DNA of 64,000 nucleotides from an uncultured Saprospiraceae bacterium (GTDB lineage: Bacteria > Bacteroidota > Bacteroidia > Chitinophagales > Saprospiraceae), in contig CALFBH010000001.1 in NCBI GenBank assembly GCA_937951615.1, positions 84,061-148,060 of the forward strand, read 5' to 3'. Positions 29,677 to 38,849 of this stretch are shown here, in pieces. A program made the translations under genes and the position numbers. A model generated the notes under the pieces. It searched no databases, was not told the DNA's origin, and saw only the letters and a program-made list of their open reading frames with translations. Every line of letters starts with the position of its first letter. Position 1 is the stretch's first letter.

Positions 29677-32244
29677 ATGAACAAAAATATTCAGCTCTAC
29701 AAAATTTACCAGATTAAATCAACCTTCTGGTTTTCTAAGCTAACGCTTCAATTATATGTATTAAGTCATCTACTTACTTTTTTGCCCCATCAGGTGTTTG
29801 CGCAAGGAAATCCACCTAATATGCTTGTTATCATGGCAGATGATCTGGGATATTATGATATAGGGTTTAATCGTATTCATGCACCTGATGAGCCATATTA
29901 TGGTATTATTCCGACTCCAAATATTGACCGAATCGCGCAAAGCGGTGTTACTTGTACCCGTGCTTATGTTGCTCATCCATTTTGCGGACCGAGTAGAGCA
30001 GCATTGCTGACAGGTCGTTATCCCCATGAAGTAAACTCACAATATAATTTACCAAACGGTGGTAAAGATTGCAATGGACAGGATGTAGGAATACCTATTG
30101 GTCCTGATTCCGATTTTTTTAGCAAAGTTCTTCAGGAGGAGGCAAATTATACGACGTATATGGTCGGGAAGTGGCATTTAGGCAATGCACAACAGTTTGA
30201 TCCTATTTCCAGAGGATTTACGGAATATTATGGTTTTTTGGGTGGTGGTCATCAATATTTTCCTGCTGGAGATCCAAGCCAGGGAATCAATAGTTCAAAT
30301 CAGATTGCAGCCAATCAAAACAACACAGGAATCAATGATTACTTTAAGTATTTGGAAAAGAACCGACAGGTGATTCCTGATGAGAGTCGATATGTTACCC
30401 GTGCAATTTCAGAAGAAGCTGTCAATTTTATTAAAGCTGGAAAGCAGTCTAGCCAACCCTTTTTAGCTTATGTAGCCTATAATGCCCCACATACTCCTTT
30501 GCAGGCACCTCTACCCGACAAAGATCAATTCCTTTTAGATAATCCGAATTTCTTAAGTAATATAGAAAATAGCCCCGATATCCTCAATTCAAATAATGTA
30601 ATAAATGCTGCTACAGAAGCAGAAAGACAAGAAATAATTGCTGAACTCATACAAGACCGCATTACTTATGCTACAATGGTCGCCATTATGGATGAAGGGA
30701 TTGGAAATATCCTTGATGAACTCCAAAGTAGTGATGATGGTGGTAGTGTTTTTGACAATACAATTGTCATATTTTTAAGTGATAATGGTGGCAAATTGAG
30801 AGAAGCTGGAGGCGTAAACTACCCGCTAGACCGTGGTAAAGGATCTGTGAACGAAGGAGGATTTAGAGTGCCTATGGCCATTAGTTGGCCAGATGGAGGA
30901 GTTCCTGCCAACCTACTTCACAACTATCCCGTTTCATCACTGGATATTTATCCTTCATTATTGGCTGCTGCCAATTTAGCGATACCTAATCGGTTAGATG
31001 GGGAGAATGTACTCAATGATATTAAAACAACTTCTCCGACACTCAGAAATGATCCGCTGTACATTTTACGTCATTATAACGGATTTAGTAATGTGAGTAT
31101 CATGGACAACATTCCGGGTTCTGAAAAGAAAGTGATAAAAAAGGCTAATGGAGACTGGCAATATTACGACTTGGCTTCAGATATTACGGAGATGAATAAC
31201 CTCAATAATGGAGCAACTGTCCTAGAAGCTGAAACGATTATTCATCGACTAGTACCTAAAGTGAGAATATTAGCAGAACAACACCTTCAACCGCTTTTTT
31301 TTGATAAATGTAATGTAGGAGAGAATTGGGTTAATAATAATATGCCAAGATTTAAAGATGCTAGTAATAGACCCGAAGCAGATACGCCTGATGAAACATT
31401 CTATTTTGACTGTTATGCCAATCTAACTGATAGCGATAACGATGGCGTCTGTGATGAACTCGATTTATGCCCGGGCGGAGAAGATGCTATAGATGCTAAT
31501 GCCAATGGTATTCCTGATTTTTGTGATGCCTGTGTAGATGTACAATTAAATGTTCTCTTGGAAGGCACATATAATACAGCTATAGATGCAATGGAAACAG
31601 CACTGAATACACAGCATGGAATATTACCAGGACAGACACCTGTCAGTTTACTCATTACACCTACACCACAGGGACAGCCCTATAATAATCCTCCCTGGAA
31701 TTATGTGGGGGGAGAAGGCTCAGACTGGACAGACATCAATTATTCCTCCGATGTGGTGGACTGGTTACTAGTTTCTTTTAGGACAGGCGAAGAAAAAAAC
31801 ACTGAAATTAGCCAGGTTGCTGCGCTCTTGACCAAGAGTGGATCTGTTGATTTCCCGACTTGTGCGCTACTCAATCAGGGGATAGATTCGGTTTATGTCG
31901 TTGTCGAACACCGAAATCACATGGGCATTATGTCGCCACAGAAAGTTGCAATACTGAATGGCATATTGAGTTTTGATTTCAGTCTAGCGGATAGCTATAG
32001 AGATGCTACTAGTTTTGGACAAAAACAGATGGGAGCGAAATGGGGTATGTATGCAGGAGATGGCGACCAGTCAGATTTTCCCAGCTACGATATACAAGGC
32101 ACAGACAAGTCTTTATGGTTGGAGAGCAATGGAACATTCAGTAGTTATGATATAAGAGATTTTAATCTAGATGGCGATGTCAATGGAGCAGATAAAGCCC
32201 TTTGGGATGCGAATAATGGCGTCTCTTCGAGAGTGCCGAAATAA
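29677..32244 (+). CDS. Secreted S1-family sulfatase with SSRVPK-terminal module
   Basis: 855 residues from ATG 29677; the ATG at 29644 lies inside the descending arm of a terminator-like hairpin and is rejected. An N-terminal export segment ends at VFAQ. The sulfatase domain (~45-560) has metal ligands D55-D56 (MADDLG), the formylglycine site C103 in CGPSRAALLTGRYP (C-x-P-S-R), GKWHLG, and FLSDNGG. It should hydrolyse sulfate esters once C103 is converted to formylglycine by a maturase, which is not in this window. An Asp-rich thrombospondin-3-like linker (~580-615) leads to the shared C-terminal module (619-855). Last member of the cluster; with the GH20 enzyme it points to a sulfated amino-sugar polymer as target. 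The precise sulfatase subfamily and substrate are not determinable here. Confidence 0.9.
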   Translation: MNKNIQLYKIYQIKSTFWFSKLTLQLYVLSHLLTFLPHQVFAQGNPPNMLVIMADDLGYYDIGFNRIHAPDEPYYGIIPTPNIDRIAQSGVTCTRAYVAHPFCGPSRAALLTGRYPHEVNSQYNLPNGGKDCNGQDVGIPIGPDSDFFSKVLQEEANYTTYMVGKWHLGNAQQFDPISRGFTEYYGFLGGGHQYFPAGDPSQGINSSNQIAANQNNTGINDYFKYLEKNRQVIPDESRYVTRAISEEAVNFIKAGKQSSQPFLAYVAYNAPHTPLQAPLPDKDQFLLDNPNFLSNIENSPDILNSNNVINAATEAERQEIIAELIQDRITYATMVAIMDEGIGNILDELQSSDDGGSVFDNTIVIFLSDNGGKLREAGGVNYPLDRGKGSVNEGGFRVPMAISWPDGGVPANLLHNYPVSSLDIYPSLLAAANLAIPNRLDGENVLNDIKTTSPTLRNDPLYILRHYNGFSNVSIMDNIPGSEKKVIKKANGDWQYYDLASDITEMNNLNNGATVLEAETIIHRLVPKVRILAEQHLQPLFFDKCNVGENWVNNNMPRFKDASNRPEADTPDETFYFDCYANLTDSDNDGVCDELDLCPGGEDAIDANANGIPDFCDACVDVQLNVLLEGTYNTAIDAMETALNTQHGILPGQTPVSLLITPTPQGQPYNNPPWNYVGGEGSDWTDINYSSDVVDWLLVSFRTGEEKNTEISQVAALLTKSGSVDFPTCALLNQGIDSVYVVVEHRNHMGIMSPQKVAILNGILSFDFSLADSYRDATSFGQKQMGAKWGMYAGDGDQSDFPSYDIQGTDKSLWLESNGTFSSYDIRDFNLDGDVNGADKALWDANNGVSSRVPK

Positions 32245-32412
32245 AAGTCTATTATTCCAGGATAATTGTTTGCCCTAGTTTAGCCTGATTGCTTATTTTG
32301 GAAGTACATATTGAGTCCATAAGTAAGCAAGGAAGTATGATGAAAAATTAGCGGCATTAAATTTTTTACCATTACTCACTAAAAAATATGTGGAAAAAAC
32401 AAAGTAATTGCT

Positions 32413-32420
32413 TACCTTTG
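32413..32420 (+). promoter_or_regulatory. Candidate -7 box for the rimP-nusA-infB operon
   Basis: TACCTTTG matches TAnnTTTG. It lies upstream of the leader hairpin at 32438-32460 and about 60 bp before the rimP ATG. A clear -33 TTTG is missing (tgtgg is the nearest candidate). Confidence 0.5.
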
Positions 32421-32437
32421 CGGCAGTTAATACCAAA

Positions 32438-32463
32438 AGAGGGGACGAAGCGTCCCCTCTTTT
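32438..32463 (+). terminator. Leader hairpin with T-run ahead of rimP (possible attenuator)
   Basis: A 9-bp GC-rich stem agaggggac (32438-32446) / gtcccctct (32452-32460) with a 5-nt loop is followed by three more T. It lies between the putative promoter and rimP, inside the expected leader. NusA, encoded two genes on, affects hairpin-dependent termination, so autoregulation is a reasonable inference. Confidence 0.6.
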
Positions 32464-32482
32464 CATTTAATGACCGTTAGAT

Positions 32483-32965
32483 ATGAAAGATATTAAAGAC
32501 CACGTAACGGGATTATTATCCGAAAAATTTGAAGAAGAAAACTTTGAAGATTTCTTTCTTGTAGATATAAAAATGAAGACCAACAATCGAATGGAAGTCT
32601 TCGTAGAAAGCGATACTACAGTTAATTTTAAGCATTTGTCAAAACTCAACCGCTATCTACAAAAACATATTGACGAGGCAGGTTGGATGGGTGAAAAATA
32701 CACATTAGATGTATCTTCGCCAGGAGTAGGGCAGCCCTTGAAACTCAAACGACAATATGCCAAGAACATTGGACGTAGAGTAGAAGTGCGGTTGAATGAG
32801 GGCAAGCCTGAAAGCGGCAAATTATTATCAGCCGATGAGCAGGAAATCGTGATTGAGCAGGAACAGACAAGAAAAGAAGGCAAAAAGAAAATCAAAGAAC
32901 TGGTAAAGACCAGCATACCATTTGACAACATTAAGCAGACAATTGTCAAAATAAGTTTTAATTAA
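32483..32965 (+). CDS. rimP: Ribosome maturation factor RimP
   Basis: 160 residues, normal for RimP, which assists 30S subunit assembly. Recognised by the N-terminal domain (FFLVDIKMKTNNRMEVFVESD, with the following HLSKLNRYLQKHID helix) and the conserved YTLDVSSPGVGQPLKLKRQYAKNIGR block that joins to the C-terminal SH3-like barrel. It is the first gene of the usual rimP-nusA-infB order. It is separated from nusA by 135 bp of palindromic repeat sequence instead of being tightly packed. Confidence 0.95.
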   Translation: MKDIKDHVTGLLSEKFEEENFEDFFLVDIKMKTNNRMEVFVESDTTVNFKHLSKLNRYLQKHIDEAGWMGEKYTLDVSSPGVGQPLKLKRQYAKNIGRRVEVRLNEGKPESGKLLSADEQEIVIEQEQTRKEGKKKIKELVKTSIPFDNIKQTIVKISFN

Positions 32966-33100
32966 TTTACTAGTTATTAGTAAATGGTGATTGGTAAATG
33001 GTGATTAGTTTTTAAGATTTTGCTTTGCAAAATCCTTTACCTACTAATAACCAATTACTAGTAACTAATAACTACTTCATCATTAACACAATGAAATAAA
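32966..33100. repeat. Palindromic repeat with ATTAGTGATTGGT-type arms between rimP and nusA
   Basis: The arms (tactagttattagtaaatgg... and ...ctactaataaccaattacta) are imperfect inverted copies made of ATTAGT/GATTGGT words. At the centre is a perfect hairpin gattttgc-ttt-gcaaaatc (33016-33034). Related material occurs at 43253-43523 and, with the same ATTTTGC-nnn-GCAAAAT core, beside the CACCAAT array at 49712-49838. It sits inside an operon, so it must be tolerated in the mRNA. Confidence 0.65.
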
Positions 33101-34342
33101 ATGGGTATCAATTTAGTGGAATCATTCTCCGAATTTAAGGAGATGAAAAACATAGATAGACCAACGATGGTGCGGGTACTCGAAGATGTATTTCGTACAT
33201 TAATTCGTAAAAAATATGGGTCTGATGAAAATTTTGATGTTATTGTAAATACAGATAAAGGAGACCTTGAGCTTTGGAGAGTGCGTGAAATAGTGGAAAA
33301 CGGAACAGAGATTGAAGATGAAAATATACAGGTTCCTATTTCGTATGCATTGACGGTTGAAGAGGATTATGAAATAGGAGAAGAGTGCTACGAACAATTA
33401 TTCCTCAAAGATTTTGGACGCCGGGCAATTATGGCAGCACGCCAAACACTGATTTCCAGAATTTTGGAACTGGAAAAAGATGAAATATTCCGCCGTTATA
33501 CAGATCGTGTAGGCGATATTGTGCTGGGAGAAGTTCATCAGATTTTGAAACGGGATATTCTGGTATTGGATGATGCAACAGGAAACGAGCTTATTTTGCC
33601 CCGTAATGAAGCCATTAAAGGTGATTTCTTCAGAAAAGGTGAACTTGTTCGGGCGATTATACGTAAGGTAGAAATGAGAAATAATAATCCGATTATTATT
33701 TTGTCACGTACAGATAATACTTTTCTGGAAAAACTATTGGAACAAGAAGTTCCCGAAATTGAGGATGGATTGATTACAGTGAAAAAAATCGTAAGAATGC
33801 CAGGCGAACGTGCAAAAGTAGCCGTAGAGTCTTATGATGATCGAATTGATCCAGTAGGAGCATGTGTAGGGATGAAAGGGTCGAGAATTCACGGAATCGT
33901 TCGTGAATTGAGAAATGAAAATATTGACATTATTAATTACACCAATAATGAAGGGCTGTTGATTCAGCGGGCTTTGACGCCGGCAAAAATCACAACAATG
34001 GATATAGATACAGAGAATAAAAGAGTCTCCGTTTATCTGCGTCCTGATCAAGTATCCCTGGCAATTGGTAAAGGCGGACTGAATATCAAACTGGCGAGTC
34101 GTTTGACAGAATACGAAATTGATGTATATCGGGATACCGATGAAGTCATCGACGATGTAGATTTGGACGAATTTAACGATGAAATCGAACAGTGGATTAT
34201 TGATGAGTTTAAAGGAGTAGGTTGCGACACAGCTCGTAGTGTACTGGAATTAAGCAAAGAGGAATTGATACGCCGCACAGACTTAGAAGAAGAAACAGTT
34301 TTAGATGTACTCAGAATTTTGAGTGCAGAATTTGACGAATAA
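33101..34342 (+). CDS. nusA: Transcription elongation/termination factor NusA
   Basis: 413 residues, the shorter form without C-terminal acidic repeats that is common outside proteobacteria. The N-terminal RNA-polymerase-binding domain (~1-130) has FSEFKEMKNIDRPTM and LEDVFRTLIRKKYG. An S1 domain (~135-200; GDIVLGEVHQILKRDILV) is followed by two KH domains (~230-345; PVGACVGMKGSRIHGIVREL and SLAIGKGGLNIKLASRLT, with the GxKG/GKGG loops). A short helix-hairpin-helix-like tail follows (EFKGVGCDTARSVLELSKEEL). It modulates pausing, termination and antitermination. Co-transcribed with rimP and infB. Confidence 0.97.
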   Translation: MGINLVESFSEFKEMKNIDRPTMVRVLEDVFRTLIRKKYGSDENFDVIVNTDKGDLELWRVREIVENGTEIEDENIQVPISYALTVEEDYEIGEECYEQLFLKDFGRRAIMAARQTLISRILELEKDEIFRRYTDRVGDIVLGEVHQILKRDILVLDDATGNELILPRNEAIKGDFFRKGELVRAIIRKVEMRNNNPIIILSRTDNTFLEKLLEQEVPEIEDGLITVKKIVRMPGERAKVAVESYDDRIDPVGACVGMKGSRIHGIVRELRNENIDIINYTNNEGLLIQRALTPAKITTMDIDTENKRVSVYLRPDQVSLAIGKGGLNIKLASRLTEYEIDVYRDTDEVIDDVDLDEFNDEIEQWIIDEFKGVGCDTARSVLELSKEELIRRTDLEEETVLDVLRILSAEFDE

Positions 34343-34454
34343 GGGCATCATTTTAGATGCTCTAAAGTCTATTCCAAAATAGGAGAAGGCAATTGATTCA
34401 GTGTCCGATATTATGAGCCGGACAGATAGTTTACAATTGCTGAAAAAAATAAAT

Positions 34455-37400
34455 ATGGCGAAACGTCTAGTTAAAGTTGCAAAAGAATTGAACGTAGGGA
34501 CAACCACTATCGTGGAACACCTCAATAAGAGTGGTTTCGATGTGGAGAATAAGCCTACGGCTAAACTTACAGATGAGATGTACAATAATCTTATCAGTGA
34601 ATTTAGTGGTTCTATTGCTATTAAAGAACAGGCTGACTTATTGACGATAGGAACGCGTAAATCTAAAGAGAAGCAGGAAGAGGTCGTGCCTGAAGTAGTA
34701 TCAGCACCCGTACCTGTCGTGGAGCCAGAACCGGAAGTCGTCGAACCTGTGGTAGAGGAAGTGATAGTAGAAGAAGTGGTTGTTGAGGAAGTACCAGTTG
34801 TTGTGCCTGAAGTAGTGGAAGCTCCTCCTGTAGTGGTGGAAGCGAAAGTAGTTCCTCCTGCGCCTGTTGAAGTTGAAGAGGTTGTGGTTGTGGTTGTACC
34901 AGAAGAAGTGACGATACCAGAAGAGGTGATTTCTCCTATTGTGGAGGAAGAGGTCGTGCAGGTCACACCAGTTAAGAAAGAAGAAGTGGTGCAAGAACCT
35001 GTGCCTGAACAAAAAACAAAAAGAAAAGAGAAGAAAGAAGATTTTGTTGAGACGCCAAAATTAGATGGGCTGAAAGTTATTGATAAAGTCGACTTGAATG
35101 AGTTAAAGCAGAAAAATAAAAAGAAAGGAAAGAAAAAACAGGCAAGCCCTCCTCCAAAAGTAACACAGACTTCCAAGCCTGTAAAAGCAAAAAACTCACC
35201 ACCAAAAGTAAGTCCGCCACCTCAACCTGAAAAAACAAAAGAAGTGACCGCAAAAGCAAATGTTCCAGCACCCGCAAAACCACCACGAAAAGAAAACGAA
35301 ATATACAGAGCAGAAACGCCTACATTGAAAGGAGTGAAAGTGTTTGGTAAAATAGACATCAGTAAATTTGCTAAAAAACCTTCTTCCAAAAAGAAGAAAG
35401 ATAATAAGAAAGCAGAACCTGGAGATAAGAATAAAAACAAACAAGGACAAGCAAAACCAAAAACTGGGGAGGCTGGTGACAGCAACGCTAGAAAACGCAG
35501 ACGCAAGCGCAAAAAAGTAGCTACAGAAGGAACAGGAAATGCAGCAAAAAAAGGTAGTGGCAACAGCAACAATAATAGAAGAGGTGGAGGTAGAGAAAAT
35601 AAAGAAATCTCGAAGAAAGAAGTCGATGACAAGCTAAAAGCAACCATGGCCCGATTGCAGGGTGGTGGAAAAAATAGACGTTCTAAAATACGTCGAAGTG
35701 ATCGTGAACGCCGTCGCGAGAAGGAACAGGAGGCTATGGATCAGGAAGCTGCACAAGGTGGCAAACTACAAGTCACCGAGTTTATCTCAGTGTCCGATTT
35801 GGCAAGCCTCATGGATGTTTCTGCTACGGAAGTTATCATGGCCTGTATGAATATGGGGGTCATGGTGGCAATTAATCAACGCTTAGATGCGGAGATTATC
35901 GAACTCGTTGCCGAAGAATTTAAGCATGAAGTAGAATTCATTAGTGCGGAAGCGCAAATGGAAATGGAAGAGGAAGAAATTGTAGATGCTGAAGAAGATT
36001 TGAGACCACGTGCGCCGATTGTTACTGTTATGGGACACGTTGATCACGGTAAAACTTCCTTACTTGACCACATTCGCAATGCCAACGTTATCGCAGGTGA
36101 AGCGGGTGGAATTACACAGCACATTGGAGCTTATGAAGTAAAAGTAGGTGATGATAAGCGCAGAATTACTTTCTTGGATACACCAGGACACGAAGCCTTT
36201 ACCGCAATGCGGGCACGTGGTGCAAAAGTAACTGATGTTGCAGTGATTATTGTAGCAGCAGACGATAGTGTGATGCCTCAAACGAAGGAGGCTATCAGTC
36301 ACGCACAGGCGGCAGGTGTACCGATTATCTTTGCGATTAATAAAATTGATAAAGACGGTTCTAATCCTGAACGAATTAAGCAGGAACTGGCGAGTATGAA
36401 TATGCTGGTAGAAGACTGGGGCGGGAAATTCCCGTCACAGGAAATCTCAGCAAAAGAGGGAACCAATGTAGACGAACTGCTCGAAAAAATTCTATTAGAA
36501 TCAGATATTCTGGAACTGAAAGCCAACCCGGAGCGCCATGCGCAGGGCGTTGTGCTGGAAGCCTCGCTGGATAAAGGAAGAGGTTATGTATCTAAATTTT
36601 TGGTACAGGCGGGAACACTGAAAATCGGTGACCCGATTGTTGCAGGTAGCCATTATGGAAAAGTACGTGCAATGATTAATGAGCGCGGTCAGCGTGTAGA
36701 GCAAGCAGGTCCTTCTGCGCCGGTACTTGTTTTGGGAATGAAAGGTGCGCCACAGGCGGGTGAAAAATTCAAAGTATTTGCTACTGAACAAGAAACTCGA
36801 CAATTAGCGACCAAACGGGCACAAATACAAAGTGAGCAGGATCGTCGTGCGACCAAGCGTCTTAGTCTGGAAGAGATTGGGCGTCGTCTGGCACTTGGCT
36901 CATTTAAAGAATTGAACCTCATCGTCAAAGGTGACGTGGATGGCTCTATTGAAGCCCTTGCCGATTCTTTACTCAAACTATCTACAGAAACTGTACAGGT
37001 CAATATCGTACACAAAGCTGTCGGACAAATTATTGAATCTGATATTCTTCTGGCTTCTGCCTCCGATGCTATTATCGTTGGCTTCCAGGTTCGTCCTTCC
37101 GCTGTCGCTCGTAAGCTGGCAGAAAAAGAAGGCGTACAAATCAAGACCTATTCGGTTATCTATGCTGCCATTGAAGAGATCAAGCTGGCGATAGAGGGTA
37201 TGCTGGAACCAACCAGAGAAGAAAAAGTTGTTGGATCTGTTGAAATACGCGAAGTTTATAAAATTAGTAAAGTTGGCACCGTCGCAGGTTGTTATGTGCA
37301 GGAAGGTAAAATGACTCGAAAGACCCATATCCGTATTATTCGGGATGGCATTGTTGTTTATCCGATTAAGGAAGGCGTTGTTGGCGAACTAGCTTCACTC

Positions 37401-37535
37401 AAGCGTTACAAAGACGACATCAAAGAAGTCAAAAACGGGATGGAATGCGGTATAACCATTAAGAATTTCAATGACCTGAAACCAGAAGATATTATCGAAG
37501 GTTATGAAATCATTGAAATCAAGCAGAAACTGTAA
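34455..37535 (+). CDS. infB: Translation initiation factor IF-2
   Basis: 1,026 residues from ATG 34455, which begins the IF2_N domain [15 protein letters not shown]; a GTG at 34401 only adds non-family residues. After the N-terminal domain, residues ~80-430 are low-complexity: first a Val/Glu/Pro-rich acidic stretch ([19 protein letters not shown]), then Lys-rich, Arg-rich and Asn/Gly segments. A second IF2_N-like domain (~450-500) leads to the GTPase domain with G1 GHVDHGKT (527-534), DTPGHEAF and NKIDK, followed by beta-barrel and IF2 C1/C2 domains that bind fMet-tRNA. The skewed N-terminal composition explains several long spurious antisense ORFs here. The following lipoprotein gene starts inside its last codons. 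Confidence 0.97.
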   Translation: MAKRLVKVAKELNVGTTTIVEHLNKSGFDVENKPTAKLTDEMYNNLISEFSGSIAIKEQADLLTIGTRKSKEKQEEVVPEVVSAPVPVVEPEPEVVEPVVEEVIVEEVVVEEVPVVVPEVVEAPPVVVEAKVVPPAPVEVEEVVVVVVPEEVTIPEEVISPIVEEEVVQVTPVKKEEVVQEPVPEQKTKRKEKKEDFVETPKLDGLKVIDKVDLNELKQKNKKKGKKKQASPPPKVTQTSKPVKAKNSPPKVSPPPQPEKTKEVTAKANVPAPAKPPRKENEIYRAETPTLKGVKVFGKIDISKFAKKPSSKKKKDNKKAEPGDKNKNKQGQAKPKTGEAGDSNARKRRRKRKKVATEGTGNAAKKGSGNSNNNRRGGGRENKEISKKEVDDKLKATMARLQGGGKNRRSKIRRSDRERRREKEQEAMDQEAAQGGKLQVTEFISVSDLASLMDVSATEVIMACMNMGVMVAINQRLDAEIIELVAEEFKHEVEFISAEAQMEMEEEEIVDAEEDLRPRAPIVTVMGHVDHGKTSLLDHIRNANVIAGEAGGITQHIGAYEVKVGDDKRRITFLDTPGHEAFTAMRARGAKVTDVAVIIVAADDSVMPQTKEAISHAQAAGVPIIFAINKIDKDGSNPERIKQELASMNMLVEDWGGKFPSQEISAKEGTNVDELLEKILLESDILELKANPERHAQGVVLEASLDKGRGYVSKFLVQAGTLKIGDPIVAGSHYGKVRAMINERGQRVEQAGPSAPVLVLGMKGAPQAGEKFKVFATEQETRQLATKRAQIQSEQDRRATKRLSLEEIGRRLALGSFKELNLIVKGDVDGSIEALADSLLKLSTETVQVNIVHKAVGQIIESDILLASASDAIIVGFQVRPSAVARKLAEKEGVQIKTYSVIYAAIEEIKLAIEGMLEPTREEKVVGSVEIREVYKISKVGTVAGCYVQEGKMTRKTHIRIIRDGIVVYPIKEGVVGELASLKRYKDDIKEVKNGMECGITIKNFNDLKPEDIIEGYEIIEIKQKL

Positions 37536-38382
37536 TAAATCCATAGGATTTCGATTTGCGATTTTTCCATTGGTTTTATTTTACATCGCCGCCTGCCAAC
37601 AACAAGATTTGTTAAGCGGAAAATACAATTTGCAGCAGCCAGATAAAGTCATTCGCCTGCCGAAAACGCTTACAGAAATTTCGGGATTAGCCGATTTGAA
37701 AAATGGCAGACTGGCTGCGATACAAGACGAAAAAGGGATACTTTTTGTTATTAATGTAGAAACAGGAGAGATTGAATCCACAGACGAATTTGGTAAAAAC
37801 GGCGACTACGAAGGACTGACCATAGTAGAGGACAATATATACTGTGTAGAAAGTACAGGTAAAATCCACGAAATCAGCTTAACTGATAAAACCAAAGTAC
37901 CTGAAAAATACAAAACCTGGCTCAGTAGTAAAAATAACGTAGAAGGACTTTGTTATCACAAGACATCAAACAGTTTATTACTGGTTTGCAAAGAGCAGTC
38001 GGGCAGAAAAAAGCACAAAAAAAGTGTACGCGGTATCTATGCTTTTAATCTTCAAACCAAAAAACTTAAAAAACAAGCATTCTTCAATATTTCAGAAACA
38101 GAAATTGGACAAATGCTCGACGATGATATGTGCGGATATTTTCAGCCTTCCGGCATTGCTATCTCACCTATAAACAATAAGGTTTATATCATTTCTTCCG
38201 TCGGAAATGCCATAGCAGTATATAGCGAAGCTGGACAATTGGAACAGGTACTTTCTTTATCCAATATCCATTTTACACAACCAGAAGGTATCGTTTTTGA
38301 TGTTGACGGGACCTTATACATTGCAAATGAAGGACGTGGTAGTTGGGGAAATATTTTAGTTTTTCAACACTTTAAAAATTAA
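37504..38382 (+). CDS. SdiA-regulated-type beta-propeller lipoprotein
   Basis: 292 residues, starting 32 bp inside the end of infB, so it is translationally linked to that operon. The N-terminus has a hydrophobic segment ending in a lipobox-like FYIAAC, suggesting a lipoprotein. The rest is a six-bladed propeller of the SdiA-regulated family (PF06977-like): [102 protein letters not shown]. The repeated EGL/SGI blade starts are evident. Biochemical function in this family is not settled; ligand binding or esterase-like roles have been suggested. Confidence 0.82.
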   Translation: MKSLKSSRNCNKSIGFRFAIFPLVLFYIAACQQQDLLSGKYNLQQPDKVIRLPKTLTEISGLADLKNGRLAAIQDEKGILFVINVETGEIESTDEFGKNGDYEGLTIVEDNIYCVESTGKIHEISLTDKTKVPEKYKTWLSSKNNVEGLCYHKTSNSLLLVCKEQSGRKKHKKSVRGIYAFNLQTKKLKKQAFFNISETEIGQMLDDDMCGYFQPSGIAISPINNKVYIISSVGNAIAVYSEAGQLEQVLSLSNIHFTQPEGIVFDVDGTLYIANEGRGSWGNILVFQHFKN

Positions 38383-38387
38383 ACAAC

Positions 38388-38669
38388 ATGGGATTATTCA
38401 CAGGATTATTTGGAAAAAAAGAATACTCAGATATCTTCACAAAAAAAGAATTAATAGACGCAGGAGCCTGTCCAAATTGCTGGGGACATCAGGAATACGA
38501 CGGACAATACAGACAATTTGTAGTTGACCAAACAAAGTCGAACATCAATAAAGACCACCAGCACCAAAAATCATTCATCCAGCAATTTGTAGAAACCAAT
38601 TTAGAAGGAATTCGCCTAAAAAAAGACGAAGGAGAATTATCTTGCCCAGCTTGTAGCAAAAGATTTTAA
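38388..38669 (+). CDS. Small zinc-ribbon protein of unknown function
   Basis: 93 residues, 5 bp after the lipoprotein. Two CxxC knuckles, CPNCWGHQEYDG (about 29-40) and CPACSKRF at the extreme C-terminus, would form one zinc ribbon. Between them lies a polar helical segment (NKDHQHQKSFIQQFVETNLEG). I do not recognise a named family, though the arrangement of a MGLF start, CPNCWG and a terminal CPACxKxF looks like a conserved small Bacteroidota protein. No signal peptide. A role in nucleic acid or redox chemistry would be guesswork. Confidence 0.7.
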   Translation: MGLFTGLFGKKEYSDIFTKKELIDAGACPNCWGHQEYDGQYRQFVVDQTKSNINKDHQHQKSFIQQFVETNLEGIRLKKDEGELSCPACSKRF

Positions 38670-38754
38670 AAAAAGCCCTCGTCCCTTAGAACACAAAGGA
38701 AAATTCATTCATGTTCTTTATACTATACAAGCCGATAGCTATACGGCTTCATGT

Positions 38755-38802
38755 CCTTTAGTGTCCTTAGTGGTTTAAAAAAAACACCCCAATGCGCAAT
38801 CC
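38755..38802 (+). repeat. Short dispersed intergenic repeat, copy 1
   Basis: The segment ending ...ccttagtggtttaaaaaaaacaccccaatgcgcaatcc recurs at about 44814-44861 as ...cttagtggttcaaaaaacgccccgatgcgcaaccc. Both copies lie between genes; neither codes. Confidence 0.5.
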
Positions 38803-38849
38803 AAAAAGCCCTTTGGAATTTGGTATTTTTCCTTTGAAATTTTTCCCTT

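Noticed and set aside
10856..32244. Classical cellulosome (dockerin/cohesin) locus
   Set aside because: Dockerin-like loops are present but there is no cohesin or scaffoldin in the window and the loops are part of a larger module; only a resemblance is claimed.
34401..34454. GTG start for infB adding 18 residues
   Set aside because: The extra residues do not match IF-2, whereas [15 protein letters not shown] at 34455 is the family start.
34301..35176. Long reverse-strand frame rich in Ser/Thr opposite infB
   Set aside because: It mirrors the Val/Glu/Pro-rich low-complexity region of IF-2 (GAA/GTA-type codons read as Thr/Ser/Phe) and has no domain; a shadow of infB.
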